DNA of 64,000 nucleotides from Bacteroidales bacterium (GCA_016707785.1 JADJGZ010000012.1:122736-186735), one strand, 5' to 3'; numbered from the stretch's first letter, positions 45,045-54,958 are shown. Program-made: numbers and translations. Notes: a model not told the origin generated them from the sequence alone.

Positions 45045-45524
45045 ATGAGATCAACCCGGCAATATAAATTTGTAGAAAGAATTACGGCAATCTTTTTGTC
45101 CGTAGTTTTTCTGGTTGCTGCTACAGGGTTTTCTTATTCCACTCATTATTGTCATGGTGATCTCACAGATGTTTTTATATACCCGGGGTTAACCCAATCC
45201 AGTCCTTCCTGTGGGTGTGCAATTGAGCAGATGAACAGCAGTCAGCAAGAGAGCCATTCAGGCATTAGCAAATCAACCTGCTGTAAGAATTTACACTATT
45301 TTCAAAAGATACAGGTACTTGCTTTTGAAAAAGTGAATAAGGTTATTGGCTTATCAATTCATTCCATTTTACCGGTTTTGCTGCCGGGACTATTACCTGT
45401 TTCATTGGCTGTTGATGATGATAGTCTTTTTTCGTATCACAAGGACCGGGTGCCTCCATTAGGCATCTCCAGGGTGATTATGCATCATCAACTTCGAATC
45501 CCTTCCCCTTTAAGCGATTGTTAA
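45045..45524 (+). CDS. HYC_CC_PP family protein
   Basis: The 159-aa protein has one N-terminal membrane/signal helix (about 15-32). The three markers that name the family follow: HYC at about 35, CC at about 79 and a late PP at about 144. Further cysteines (SCGC) lie between. The arrangement suggests a metal-binding periplasmic or membrane protein. These proteins commonly precede a TonB-dependent receptor, as here. The function is unknown; a link to copper or another soft metal is inferred from the Cys/His content. Confidence 0.75.
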   Translation: MRSTRQYKFVERITAIFLSVVFLVAATGFSYSTHYCHGDLTDVFIYPGLTQSSPSCGCAIEQMNSSQQESHSGISKSTCCKNLHYFQKIQVLAFEKVNKVIGLSIHSILPVLLPGLLPVSLAVDDDSLFSYHKDRVPPLGISRVIMHHQLRIPSPLSDC

Positions 45525-45626
45525 TTACTCTGGCAATAATTGTTGCCGGATAATTTATGAATTGGAAATCAATGTTTTAGACGTTGATAATCACTGGTTT
45601 ACATCCAATCACTTAAATTTACTTCA

Positions 45627-47969
45627 ATGAAAACAATATATACTGCCATCCTCCTGGTAATAGTGGGATATCTCCTTCAACCAGGGAAAAACGCAGAAGC
45701 GCAAAATATTAAAGGTCAGGTCTATGAGAAAGATGATCATGGCCATAAAAACCCTCTCCCAGGTGTAAATGTGTTCTGGTTAAAAACAACCCAGGGAACT
45801 ACTACGAATCCAAATGGTGAATTTACTATCTCAGCAAAGAACATCAATGAAAGGCAGCTTGTTTTTAGCTTTTTAGGATACCTGACAGACACTGTTTCAG
45901 CAGGTTCAAAATTCCTGGAAGTAGAAATGATGCATGAAGACATCATGTTAAAAACAGTGGAAGTAGAAGGCAAAATCGGAAGCTCATTTATTTCCTCTGT
46001 AGACCCGAGAAAAGTACAGGTTGTGACTTCCAAGGAACTCCGAAAGGCCGCGTGCTGTAATCTCGCAGAAAGTTTCGAAACCAATGCCTCGGTGGATGTG
46101 ATGTATTCCGATGCTCTTACCGGTGCTAAGCAAATCCAGATGCTTGGATTATCAGGAGTATATAGCCAGGTTTTGAGCGAAAATGTGCCTCTCGTGCGCG
46201 GACTTGCCAGCTCATTTGGTTTGGGCTATATTCCCGGATCCTGGATGGAATCCATATTGATCTCTAAGGGTGCGTCTTCAGTTGTCAATGGCTTTGAATC
46301 TACTACCGGACAAATTATGGTGGAGTTCAAGAAGCCTGCTAATACAGAAAAATTCTTCCTGAACCTTTTCGGTAACAGTAATGCCCGGATGGAAGCCAAT
46401 GCACATAGTGCCTATAAATTGGGAGACAGGACCAGTACCGCTGTTTTCGGACATTTCAGCAGTTTCAAAAATGCCTTCGACAGGAATAATGATCTGATCA
46501 TGGATATTCCGGAGAATACCACCTATAATTTCATGAACCGCTGGGATTATACGATTCCCGACAGATTCACTTCCCATCTCGGAATAAAATTCTTTGATGA
46601 AAATAGGGTCGGGGGATTCATGAATTTTGTCCCTGGTGAGTATTCAAAAGATACGGTCGGTATCAATAATGGGACAAAAACCTATGGGATACAGATGCAT
46701 ACACGTCGTGTTGAAGGTTTTCTCAAAAATGGGATTATGTTTCCGGAGCACGCTGATCGCTCGGTAGCCCTGATCCTTTCCGGGATATATCATACACAGG
46801 ATGATATGCTTGGTTTAAACGAATATGACGCCAGCCAGAAAAGTTTCTATGCAAACCTGCTCTACCAGGATAAGCTCTTCAATGAACATCATAAGTTCAT
46901 CAGTGGTTTTAGCCTGATGTATGATAATTACATGGAACGTTATAAGAGAAGGGATTTCACCTATCTGTATGAAGTAGCAGGAGGGGACCTGGATCAAAAT
47001 CCGGACAGCTTATTCACAATTTTCAGCTTCCATGATACGCTTTATAATCGCGACAGAAATGAGATAGTTCCCGGTGCATTCTTTGAATACACCCTGCACC
47101 TGTTTGAGAAATTCACATTAATTGCCGGGTTAAGAGCCGATCATCATTCAAAGTATGGTTTATTTTATACACCAAGAATGCATATACGCTATGCTTTACC
47201 CTCGGGCACAATTCTTCGGGCGTCTGCAGGAAAGGGGTACCGGACAGCTAATGTTCTCTCAGAGAATTATTCCATCATGGCGAGTCAGAGAGTCTTAAAC
47301 TTCAGTGATCAACTCAACCAGGAGAATGCCTGGAATTTTGGTTTGAATCTTACCCAGGATATCCATCTTTTCGGCAGAGAAGCACAAATAGATGCAGAAG
47401 CCTATCGGACCTCCTTTGTAAACCAGGTAATTGTGGATTTGGATAGCCTGCCTTCTGCAGTGTTTGTCTATAACCTCAATGGTAAATCCTATTCCAACAT
47501 TTTCCAGTTCCAGCTTACTTTTGAACCCATTAAGAACTTAACATTGCTGACTGCCATAAGGTTTAATGACGTTCGGATTACAGAAAACGGCAAACTTCGT
47601 GAGAAGGCCATGAGCAATAAGTACAAAGGACTGTTCAATGCTTCCTATGCGACAAAATTTGAAAAATGGAAATTCGATCTCACTTTGCAATTGAATGGGA
47701 AAGCAAGAATACCGGATACGCAGAAAATGCCACTGGCTTTGCAGAGAAGTCCTTATTCACCGGTATATGTGCAACTCCTGGCCCAGGTAACAAGGAAATT
47801 CAAATATTTCGAAGTTTATTTGGGTGGGGAAAACCTTACCAACTTTACTCAGAAAGATCCTGTAACTGAATACTGGCGGCCTTATCATACTCATTTCGAT
47901 ACCTCCATGGTATGGGGACCCATTGTGGGGGCAACAGTTTATGCCGGATTACGCTATTCCATCAAATAA
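45627..47969 (+). CDS. TonB-dependent outer-membrane receptor with carboxypeptidase-like domain
   Basis: The 780-aa protein has a signal peptide (1-25), a CarboxypepD regulatory-like domain (about 28-108), a plug domain (about 125-230) and a 22-strand barrel ending in a C-terminal aromatic-poor strand (YAGLRYSIK). The plug begins with KAACCNLAESFETNASVDV, a Cys-pair form seen in a distinct Bacteroidota receptor group. It imports a TonB-energised substrate. Its position between a Cys/His-rich HYC protein and a CC-starting barrel favours a metal or metal complex, but this is inference. Confidence 0.9.
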   Translation: MKTIYTAILLVIVGYLLQPGKNAEAQNIKGQVYEKDDHGHKNPLPGVNVFWLKTTQGTTTNPNGEFTISAKNINERQLVFSFLGYLTDTVSAGSKFLEVEMMHEDIMLKTVEVEGKIGSSFISSVDPRKVQVVTSKELRKAACCNLAESFETNASVDVMYSDALTGAKQIQMLGLSGVYSQVLSENVPLVRGLASSFGLGYIPGSWMESILISKGASSVVNGFESTTGQIMVEFKKPANTEKFFLNLFGNSNARMEANAHSAYKLGDRTSTAVFGHFSSFKNAFDRNNDLIMDIPENTTYNFMNRWDYTIPDRFTSHLGIKFFDENRVGGFMNFVPGEYSKDTVGINNGTKTYGIQMHTRRVEGFLKNGIMFPEHADRSVALILSGIYHTQDDMLGLNEYDASQKSFYANLLYQDKLFNEHHKFISGFSLMYDNYMERYKRRDFTYLYEVAGGDLDQNPDSLFTIFSFHDTLYNRDRNEIVPGAFFEYTLHLFEKFTLIAGLRADHHSKYGLFYTPRMHIRYALPSGTILRASAGKGYRTANVLSENYSIMASQRVLNFSDQLNQENAWNFGLNLTQDIHLFGREAQIDAEAYRTSFVNQVIVDLDSLPSAVFVYNLNGKSYSNIFQFQLTFEPIKNLTLLTAIRFNDVRITENGKLREKAMSNKYKGLFNASYATKFEKWKFDLTLQLNGKARIPDTQKMPLALQRSPYSPVYVQLLAQVTRKFKYFEVYLGGENLTNFTQKDPVTEYWRPYHTHFDTSMVWGPIVGATVYAGLRYSIK

Positions 47970-48041
47970 TCAAAAATACATTATTGGGATTTTATCCTAA
48001 TAAATACTAAGTTTGTATTACGTTACTTAAATACTTGAATA

Positions 48042-48410
48042 ATGAAGATTTTAAGCAAATACTCCTCCCTGGTTTTTATCCTGTTCATCTCTTGTATGAT
48101 TCTTCTACAGGCATGCAAGAAGGAAGAAAACACTGACAATACAGGCACTGATAAACTTGAATTTGTCAGCCTGGCTGTTGAAAAAGACACCATCACAATT
48201 CAGGATCTCACCAGGATTACTGCAACGGTTAATGGAAAGAACCTGAATTATTCATGGTCATGCGACAATGAACTTGGAATCATTGAAGGCTCCGGGGCTG
48301 AAATTCTATTCACAATCTGTCATGCAGGGAAATTTAAAATCACATGCAAAGTAGCAGATGGCAGCAATAATGAAATCTCCAAGGATGCCTATGTTACTTC
48401 CATTGAATAA
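48042..48410 (+). CDS. Small lipoprotein with an Ig-like domain
   Basis: The 122-aa protein has a lipoprotein signal with lipobox LLQAC at about residue 25 and one beta-sandwich domain of Ig/PKD type (pattern ITATVNGKNLNYSWSCDNELG to KFKITCKVADGSN). It contains three further cysteines (SCDN, TICH, ITCK) that could bind metal or form disulfides. It is unknown as a family, and it is probably cotranscribed with the receptor. Confidence 0.7.
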   Translation: MKILSKYSSLVFILFISCMILLQACKKEENTDNTGTDKLEFVSLAVEKDTITIQDLTRITATVNGKNLNYSWSCDNELGIIEGSGAEILFTICHAGKFKITCKVADGSNNEISKDAYVTSIE

Positions 48411-49338
48411 GTTTCTTTCACCGGGCTTGTTGTTTGTTTTCCTGATCATTTGTGGAAGTGACCTTTGGGCACAATGTTGTTCCACGGGGAATCCTGTAGG
48501 TGCATCCACCAATGTTGGAATCCTGGATAAAAGCAGTGCCAGGGTAACCGGTTTTTTCAGGAATAGTTATTCTGAAATCTACTACGAAGGAAGTAAACCT
48601 TCGGAAGATACCCAGGATATGGCAAATAATGCCCATTATAGTTTTAGTGGAATTTCTGTGGAATACGGTGTTTCTCACAGGATCACGGCTCAACTGGATA
48701 TGGGTTATTTTTTCAACAAGATTGTTGACTTCAGAAATGAACTACTTACCGATCACAATGGTCAGGGTTTATCGAATGGTTTGGCAATGCTGAAATACGG
48801 CCTCTATATCAATCCTTCCAAGAAATTTGAAGTAACCACAGGTTTAGGATTAAAATTTCCTTTTGGAATGGAGCCTAAGAAGGCATCGAATGGGACCCTG
48901 CTTCAATTGGATGCCAGGCCTTCTACAAATGCTTTTGGGTTAACAGGGACTGTTTTAATCAGTAAGGAGTTCCCTGATTTGCATATCAGGACCTTTTTAC
49001 TGAACCGGTATGAGTATAACTTTTCGAATAAAAATGATTACATGTCGGGGCAATTGTTATTAAATTCCCTGTTCGTTTCAAGGCGGATAGTACCGCGTTT
49101 ATTTGGTATCATTCAGCTTCGCAACGAGTTACATGGCAAGGATATACAAAAAGGTGAAGAGGAAGTAAATACCGGTTATCATTTACTGGTTTTTACTCCC
49201 CAGTTATCCTATTCAATAGGGGGATTATGGAACCTTTCATTTCTTTATGATATTCCTGTTTTCAAGAACTATCAAGGGAAGCAGCTTACACCCCAGTACT
49301 CATTCGCATTCAGCTTGGCAAGAGAGTTCAAAATATGA
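48391..49338 (+). CDS. Outer-membrane beta-barrel protein starting QCCSTGNPVGAS
   Basis: From ATG 48391 the protein is 315 aa, with a signal peptide ending LWAQ at about 28. The mature N-terminus begins with a Cys pair (QCCSTGNPVG), followed by alternating beta strands to a terminal strand FAFSLAREFKI. Together with the HYC protein, the Cys-pair receptor and the Cys-bearing lipoprotein it forms a four-gene set with exposed cysteines. The start overlaps the lipoprotein gene by 20 bases. The start at 48385 is also possible. The function is unknown. Confidence 0.75.
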   Translation: MLLPLNKFLSPGLLFVFLIICGSDLWAQCCSTGNPVGASTNVGILDKSSARVTGFFRNSYSEIYYEGSKPSEDTQDMANNAHYSFSGISVEYGVSHRITAQLDMGYFFNKIVDFRNELLTDHNGQGLSNGLAMLKYGLYINPSKKFEVTTGLGLKFPFGMEPKKASNGTLLQLDARPSTNAFGLTGTVLISKEFPDLHIRTFLLNRYEYNFSNKNDYMSGQLLLNSLFVSRRIVPRLFGIIQLRNELHGKDIQKGEEEVNTGYHLLVFTPQLSYSIGGLWNLSFLYDIPVFKNYQGKQLTPQYSFAFSLAREFKI

Positions 49339-49376
49339 CCTTTTCTTCCTGAAAGGGCCCGAAATAGTATAAATCA

Positions 49377-49430
49377 AAGCAACGTTTTGTCCAAAATTCC
49401 CGGTATTCAGGGAAAGACAAAACGTTGCTT
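49377..49430. terminator. Bidirectional hairpin between convergent genes
   Basis: AAGCAACGTTTTGTC (49377-49391) and GACAAAACGTTGCTT (49416-49430) are perfectly complementary over 15 bp. The loop can form a second short stem (TTCCC 49397-49401 with GGGAA 49410-49414). It separates the barrel gene from the convergent GDPD gene. Confidence 0.7.
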
Positions 49431-49477
49431 ATGCTTTAATACTGTTAATTGTTTTAATAAAGCGCCAGGAATGTGAA

Positions 49478-50302
49478 TTACCTGATCAGCTTTATCAGGT
49501 TAACAACCTTATCAGTCTGCATGAAATCGGGGTTCTTGCGAATGGCATCCTTATGATCTGCTTCCGAATGCAGATTCCAAACCGCCACCCTAAGGTTATT
49601 ATTATGAGCAGTTTCTACCTGGGTCTTAGTTATATCGCTATTGGCAATTGTAATTCCAAATAAATTTAACTTCTGTGCAATTTCCAGTCCTTCTTCGAAA
49701 GAGGGGGGATAAATAAATAACTGATAATCGGGTTTTTGAGTTTTCATAAGGGATAGAAAATCAGCACTTTGCGACTCAATACAAACATTCTTTATGAGGT
49801 GATATCGTTCTATTGCCCGAATCAGGGAATTAGCATAAGAAATCGTATAGGCATTTAGATCGCCTTCCGTATAGAGTTTGCAGTCGATGGTGAATTTGAA
49901 CTGATGAAGATTCTCAATGTGTGAAAAAAGCTGATCCAGGGATATGATATGATAATTGAGATAAGGCCATTGATTGTAAACGGCAGACTTCAGCTCTTCC
50001 CAGGTTTTGGAATGGATCATTCCTTCCTGGTTGGTGTTTACCGAAAGATTCTGATCATGAAAAAGTACCAGTACACTGTCTTTTGTCATTTGTAAGTCAA
50101 ACTCTGACCCATCCATACCCAGTGAGAGGCATTTTGAGATCGATTCAAAGCTGTTCATCGGGTAAGCATTTCCAATACCCATCCCTGCATGTCCCAGTGC
50201 TGTGATGGCATTATTATTCAGGTTGATGACGCTGTATTCTTCCTTTTCGCAGGAGAGAATAAACAGCAATGTTAAGATGCATAATGTTTTCAGTTTCATC
50301 AT
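49478..50302 (-). CDS. Glycerophosphodiester phosphodiesterase lipoprotein
   Basis: The 274-aa protein has a lipobox ILSC at about residue 18 and a GDPD barrel. Seen are a GHAGMG start (the usual HRG histidine context), SFESI, DGSEFDLQMTKDSVLVLFHD (metal acids and catalytic histidine) and the AVWNLHSEADH end segment. It splits glycerophosphodiesters to glycerol-3-phosphate. The usual HRG is HAG here, with arginine absent. It is seven bases from the next upstream gene. Confidence 0.82.
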   Translation of the reverse strand: MMKLKTLCILTLLFILSCEKEEYSVINLNNNAITALGHAGMGIGNAYPMNSFESISKCLSLGMDGSEFDLQMTKDSVLVLFHDQNLSVNTNQEGMIHSKTWEELKSAVYNQWPYLNYHIISLDQLFSHIENLHQFKFTIDCKLYTEGDLNAYTISYANSLIRAIERYHLIKNVCIESQSADFLSLMKTQKPDYQLFIYPPSFEEGLEIAQKLNLFGITIANSDITKTQVETAHNNNLRVAVWNLHSEADHKDAIRKNPDFMQTDKVVNLIKLIR

Positions 50303-50308
50303 AACCTG

Positions 50309-50839
50309 TTAAAATGCGTACCCGACAGAGATCCCTGCCCAGTTTCTGAATCTGACATTTTGTTCTATGTAAGGCGTATAGGCCAACCGGAAGAAAACTC
50401 CTCCCGATTGTTTTTGATACCGGTATCCAACCAGGAAATTTGTATGTCGTTCTGCAGTCCTGATTGGCTTGAAATCATTGGGACTTGCTTGAATAATCGA
50501 TGTGAATGTTTGGCCGATTCCCATTTCCAGTTTATGATCATTGCCAAGACAGGCATTGATGGCTATAGGAAACAGTAAATCCGGATTGATTGAATTCGTG
50601 AAATCCCTCAAATGAAACGTACTGAATCCAGCTCTCACAGAAATGGCCAGGTGTTGGCGAATGAAAACAAACCTTTCATAGTTGATGGAACCATATCCCC
50701 CCATTCCACCAGCTTCCAGGTAAATCATGTTTTGCTTTATTTTCATGGGGTCGTTTTGAGAATAAGCTGACCAGTTGACAAACAGGTACAACATGATGAA
50801 CACACATATAAACCTTGTCCTGGGAAAACGGTTTTTCAT
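50309..50839 (-). CDS. Hypothetical outer-membrane beta-barrel-like protein
   Basis: The 176-aa protein has a signal peptide (about 1-28, ending AYSQ). Amphipathic beta-strand patterns follow (GGYGSINYERFVF, HLAISVRAGFSTF, TNFLVGYRYQ, GVFFRLAYTPY), with a terminal GISVGYAF strand ending in phenylalanine, typical of small outer-membrane barrels. No family was recognised. It lies between the GDPD and acetyltransferase genes with very short gaps. Confidence 0.6.
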   Translation of the reverse strand: MKNRFPRTRFICVFIMLYLFVNWSAYSQNDPMKIKQNMIYLEAGGMGGYGSINYERFVFIRQHLAISVRAGFSTFHLRDFTNSINPDLLFPIAINACLGNDHKLEMGIGQTFTSIIQASPNDFKPIRTAERHTNFLVGYRYQKQSGGVFFRLAYTPYIEQNVRFRNWAGISVGYAF

Positions 50840-50850
50840 GGTGGAGAAAT

Positions 50851-51627
50851 TCAGGAGATGACAAATTCAACCAGGTGATGTTTGCAGATGAAACCATTTT
50901 TTTCCAGGGTTTTTTGAGAGGCTAAATTTTCACTGGCGCATCCGCAAATAGGTTTCCAATTGTTCTTAATACACTCTTCTTTTAAATGTGAAATGATTTG
51001 AGTGGCAATACCCTGTTTCCTGAATTCGGGATGGACCCACATCCCAATATCGTAATAAGGCCAATCCGCATGGATCCTGATTAGAAATCCGCATCCAATT
51101 AATAGGTCTTTCATTTTGTACATTAACAGGTTCCTGCCTTCAATAAAGGTCTCCAGTTCTTCTGGAGATTCATATAGCCCATCCTGTTGACTAAGAAGGT
51201 AATCATAGTCAGATTTTTCAGCAAAACTAATGCCCACTCCAGTCATTGGATATGCAGAGGCTGGTATGAGATCCCTGAACAGATTTCCTACCAATTTATA
51301 AGAAATGGAATATGATAAACAGCATTTGAGCAGCAGAGAGTCAAATGACTTGCATAATACCCTGGAAATCTTGAATTTATTGGTAATAAGCATGAAAAAA
51401 GTTCCGATTTCCGGAATATATTTTTCTCTAAGGAAGAATTCTATCATGGTGTTATCTTTTGTTATGATAAAATATCCACATAAGGCCCCGTCTTCTTCAA
51501 GCAAATAAAAAGCTGATTCTTTCATCATTAACTCCAGGTATAACTCCTGGAATTCTGCCAATGAGTGAAAGTATTCTTTTCGAAAGGATGCAATTTCTGA
51601 GAAAGTAGCTTTTATTATTTTAGTCAT
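50851..51627 (-). CDS. GNAT family N-acetyltransferase
   Basis: The 258-aa protein has a weakly conserved N-terminal half and a C-terminal GNAT domain (about 120-255). The acetyl-CoA loop is HPEFRKQGIATQIISHL, and the end block NLASQKTLEKNGFI is typical of the fold. The acceptor substrate is unknown. It is probably the first gene of a three-gene minus-strand transcript with 50309 and 49478. Confidence 0.85.
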   Translation of the reverse strand: MTKIIKATFSEIASFRKEYFHSLAEFQELYLELMMKESAFYLLEEDGALCGYFIITKDNTMIEFFLREKYIPEIGTFFMLITNKFKISRVLCKSFDSLLLKCCLSYSISYKLVGNLFRDLIPASAYPMTGVGISFAEKSDYDYLLSQQDGLYESPEELETFIEGRNLLMYKMKDLLIGCGFLIRIHADWPYYDIGMWVHPEFRKQGIATQIISHLKEECIKNNWKPICGCASENLASQKTLEKNGFICKHHLVEFVIS

Positions 51628-51818
51628 AAAAATACACTGACAATACTTACAAACTTAGCAATAAATTATTCAGAATAAGGCTCCACTGACTTCTAAGAGT
51701 TCAGGCTGTTCAAAAGTTACTTTCAGCACATTTTGCCATAAACTATAATTGAAGTTGTTACCTATATTCTAAAGTCTTTGCAGATAGTTTTACCCCTAAC
51801 TAATCCCATCCATTTCTC

Positions 51819-52361
51819 ATGAAAAAATCAAATTTAATTCTGGCATTTCTGTTCTTTTCAGGAAGCATCCTTGTGAATGCCCAATCAGGCGGTCAAATTA
51901 GTATCAGTGATCCGGTTGAATACAACGACTATATTGTTGATTCGCAAAACAGTATTGGCCAGAAACTGCTGGAACTACTTGCTGTTGTCAATGATTTGGA
52001 ATCGACCCATGATGAGGCAAAAGCTTCTTTACAGCTGCTCAATAATACCATCGATATATCAATCGAAAGCCTGGAAAATTTGAAAACATTAGAGCCTGAC
52101 TTTGGGATGAAGCAAACGGCTATCGAGCTGTTCCTTTTTTACCAAAAGACGATGCGTACAACTTATGTGCTGATGGTTGATGAGATTTATTCTGCAGAAC
52201 CAAATGTAGAATTACTCGACAAATACATGGCTGAGATTACTGAAGAAGAAAGTAAGGTTGATAATGCTTTCCAGAGTTCACAGGAGCAGTTTGCAGTGAA
52301 ACACAATATCAGTCTTGAAAAAAACAGTATTCAGGATCAGTTGGATAACCAATCAGAATAA
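51819..52361 (+). CDS. Secreted helical protein, possibly LIC11966-family
   Basis: The 180-aa protein has a signal peptide (1-21, ending VNAQ) and a mature part predicted as long helices with the phrase EYNDYIVDSQNSIGQK and a late FAVKHNISLE. This resembles the LIC_11966 surface-protein family known in Leptospira and Bacteroidota, but the match is from memory of motifs only. The function is unknown. Confidence 0.55.
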   Translation: MKKSNLILAFLFFSGSILVNAQSGGQISISDPVEYNDYIVDSQNSIGQKLLELLAVVNDLESTHDEAKASLQLLNNTIDISIESLENLKTLEPDFGMKQTAIELFLFYQKTMRTTYVLMVDEIYSAEPNVELLDKYMAEITEEESKVDNAFQSSQEQFAVKHNISLEKNSIQDQLDNQSE

Positions 52362-52377
52362 TACCAGCTTGAAAAGG

Positions 52378-52716
52378 CTATGTCAGGTTTTTCCAGTTAA
52401 GTAAGGTCGCTATTAGCACTATCAAGGACAAAAAAACAACCCTAAGGTCTATGGTATTCAGGTATATGAATCCTGGAATCAAAGCAATTGTTGTTGCAAT
52501 AAATAGATAGATCGACCACTTGCTGAGTTTCCACATGCCAATTGCTGAAATAAAGTATCCCAGGGCGATGATCAAAGCGTAAAAGAATAAGAATCCTTTT
52601 CTCAGCGATGGGTCAAACAGATGGTAACATTCAGTAATTACGAATAGTATAACCATGATAGATAAGAGTCTCATGCTGCTCTTCGTGGATCTGTTCGAAA
52701 ATGATATAATTTTCAT
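52378..52716 (-). CDS. Small four-helix membrane protein of unknown function
   Basis: The 112-aa protein has four hydrophobic segments (about 15-32, 42-60, 66-84, 90-108) separated by short charged loops. It has no recognised family. It is convergent with the secreted helical protein, with 16 bases between stops. Confidence 0.5.
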   Translation of the reverse strand: MKIISFSNRSTKSSMRLLSIMVILFVITECYHLFDPSLRKGFLFFYALIIALGYFISAIGMWKLSKWSIYLFIATTIALIPGFIYLNTIDLRVVFLSLIVLIATLLNWKNLT

Positions 52717-53087
52717 AGCAATAGTTTTTGGGGTTTAAATTGCATATTATATTGTAATTATATAATAATGAGGTATTTAATTTATGAAAGCATTATAAAA
52801 TCATATTTCCGTTTCAATTGCACAACGTTCTTATTAGTAGAAAGAGTTTTTATATATGCAGAAAAACACAAATATTATGTATAATTGCCACAACTTTCTA
52901 AATTTATTTAAATAGTTAACTTGTTTATAGGAAAGCCAAAAACTTTTCGACTAAAAACAGCTTTCTTTCAAATAGATTTGAGTTTAGTATTAATTGGAAT
53001 AAAAGAGGATTTATTTGACTAATTTACACTGTTATTCCTTTAGTGAAGAATCAAAACTGAATTTTTAATCAATTCCCAAAACACAGA
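52717..53087. other. AT-rich intergenic region
   Basis: This 371-bp, very AT-rich gap separates divergent genes. No coding frame, stable hairpin or full Bacteroidota promoter was recognised. Confidence 0.5.
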
Positions 53088-54929
53088 ATGAAAAAGAAAT
53101 CAAATGCCCAGGCTGGCATGAGCAAATTTTGGATGGTGATAATGATGATAATATTGCTGCCTGCATCCTATTTAACAGCACAAAATGTATTGGTTACTTT
53201 TAGGGTAAACATGTCTGAAGCGTATCCAACAAATGGTGTATATATTGGATCCGATTGGGCTGGTTGGAGCCTTGAAAAGTTTCAACAATTGACAGATGCA
53301 AATAATGACAGTGTCTTTGAATTAACGATATATCTTCAAGCAGGGAATTCATATAATTACAGGTATACAAGGAGTAAAACCAATTGGAATAATTTTGAAT
53401 CACTGGCAGGAACTCTTTGTGGATTTGGTCCCAATCATGAAGATAGAAACATTATTGTTCCCCAATCTAATACAGTATTAGATATCGTTTGTTTTGATGA
53501 TTGTCTGGATTGTGGTTCTCATCAAAGCACAGATCTGAACTTAAGTGTGGATATGACAGGTTTGACAGTCTCTCCCAATGGAGTGCATGTTACAGGTTCC
53601 TTTAACAACTGGATTACAGATTCTTTGCAGTTAACAGATGCGGATAACGATAAAATTTATGAAATTTCAGTCTCAGTTCTCCCTAAATTGGATTATGAGT
53701 ATAAGTTTCTGAATGGAAATACATTAGAGGATGCCGAGGTGGTTTTTGGAACCTGTGAATTTCGGTCAAACAGAAGGATTAGCCTGGGTGAAGAATCATT
53801 AACAGTGCCGGTTGTTAAATTTGGAAGCTGCAATGAATCAGGCAGCCCGATTTCAGATATTAAAATTGCCTGCATTGGAAACAGCATTACTGAAGGAGGT
53901 GCAGGTAATTATATGAATAGTTGGCCAATTCAATTGAGGGATATGCTGGGGAATGGATATTATACTGAAAATTTGGGAGTAGCTGGTACAACAATGTCAA
54001 AAGCCGGGGATTCTCCATGGTGGAATGAGCCACAGTATGATTATACATTTAGTCTGAATCCGGATATTGTTCTTATAAAACTTGGGACCAATGATTCGAA
54101 AGCATCGAATTGGAAACCGGCAAATTTTATGACTGATTATATTGAATTGATTCAAGAACTGCGTGCACTGCCTTCAAATCCAACCATATATATGGTTACA
54201 CCGGCTAAAGCATATTCTTCAGCATGGGGAATAAATGATAATACCATTGTTTCTCAGGTGATCCCTTATATCCACCTGATTGCTTTTGAAAATGCAGTGA
54301 ATGTTATTGATATGTATAATGCTACTTCTATGATGTCTTCTAATTTTCCAGACGGTATCCATCCTAATGCAGAAGGTGCAAAAGTGATAGCTCAAAAAGC
54401 TAAACAAAATCTAATAAATGCAAAACCAATGATTACTCAAGTTGATATAACATCTGATTCAACAGAAAATCCTTTATATCATTGGTATTATAATGATACC
54501 CCAATTGATGGATCGAATTTTCGTTCAATCAATGTTTCTGAAAGTGGGAAGTATAAGGTTTCTGTAAAAATGTCAAATGTATCCAGTGATATTTATGTAT
54601 CAGATCCATTTGATGTGGTATTGCCTCAGGGTACGGCTACTGTGGGACTTACGGTAGATTATGATGTTGTAAATAAGGTAAATAATACCTACGGATTGCA
54701 GAATATCTTGATATATCCTAACCCGGCTTCTTCAACAATAAAAATTGAAAATGCATCAAATACAGATGTTACAATGTTTAATGATTTGGGAACTATCGTT
54801 CTGACTCAAAGGAAGATCAATGGTGATCAGACCATTAACTTACCAGGTCTCAAAAATGGAGTCTACTTTATCAGGCTAACGAAAGAAAATTCTTCTGTAA
54901 CACAGCGTATTGTTGTACTTAAAGACTGA
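53088..54929 (+). CDS. Secreted SGNH/GDSL hydrolase with two starch-binding-like domains and T9SS sorting domain
   Basis: The 613-aa protein has a signal-like hydrophobic stretch (about 13-30). Two similar carbohydrate-binding or E-set-like repeats follow (about 33-135 and 150-245; both contain TDADNDKIYE-type segments). The SGNH esterase domain (about 258-445) has S266 in IGNSITEGG, GTNDS in block III and D422/H425 in DGIHPN. An Ig-like stretch (about 450-515) and a type A sorting domain (535-613, IYPNPASSTIKIE) end the protein. It probably removes acetyl groups from a polysaccharide outside the cell. The polymer is unknown. Confidence 0.87.
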   Translation: MKKKSNAQAGMSKFWMVIMMIILLPASYLTAQNVLVTFRVNMSEAYPTNGVYIGSDWAGWSLEKFQQLTDANNDSVFELTIYLQAGNSYNYRYTRSKTNWNNFESLAGTLCGFGPNHEDRNIIVPQSNTVLDIVCFDDCLDCGSHQSTDLNLSVDMTGLTVSPNGVHVTGSFNNWITDSLQLTDADNDKIYEISVSVLPKLDYEYKFLNGNTLEDAEVVFGTCEFRSNRRISLGEESLTVPVVKFGSCNESGSPISDIKIACIGNSITEGGAGNYMNSWPIQLRDMLGNGYYTENLGVAGTTMSKAGDSPWWNEPQYDYTFSLNPDIVLIKLGTNDSKASNWKPANFMTDYIELIQELRALPSNPTIYMVTPAKAYSSAWGINDNTIVSQVIPYIHLIAFENAVNVIDMYNATSMMSSNFPDGIHPNAEGAKVIAQKAKQNLINAKPMITQVDITSDSTENPLYHWYYNDTPIDGSNFRSINVSESGKYKVSVKMSNVSSDIYVSDPFDVVLPQGTATVGLTVDYDVVNKVNNTYGLQNILIYPNPASSTIKIENASNTDVTMFNDLGTIVLTQRKINGDQTINLPGLKNGVYFIRLTKENSSVTQRIVVLKD

Positions 54930-54958
54930 TGATTCAACTTAATCTGCAATATTGAAGG

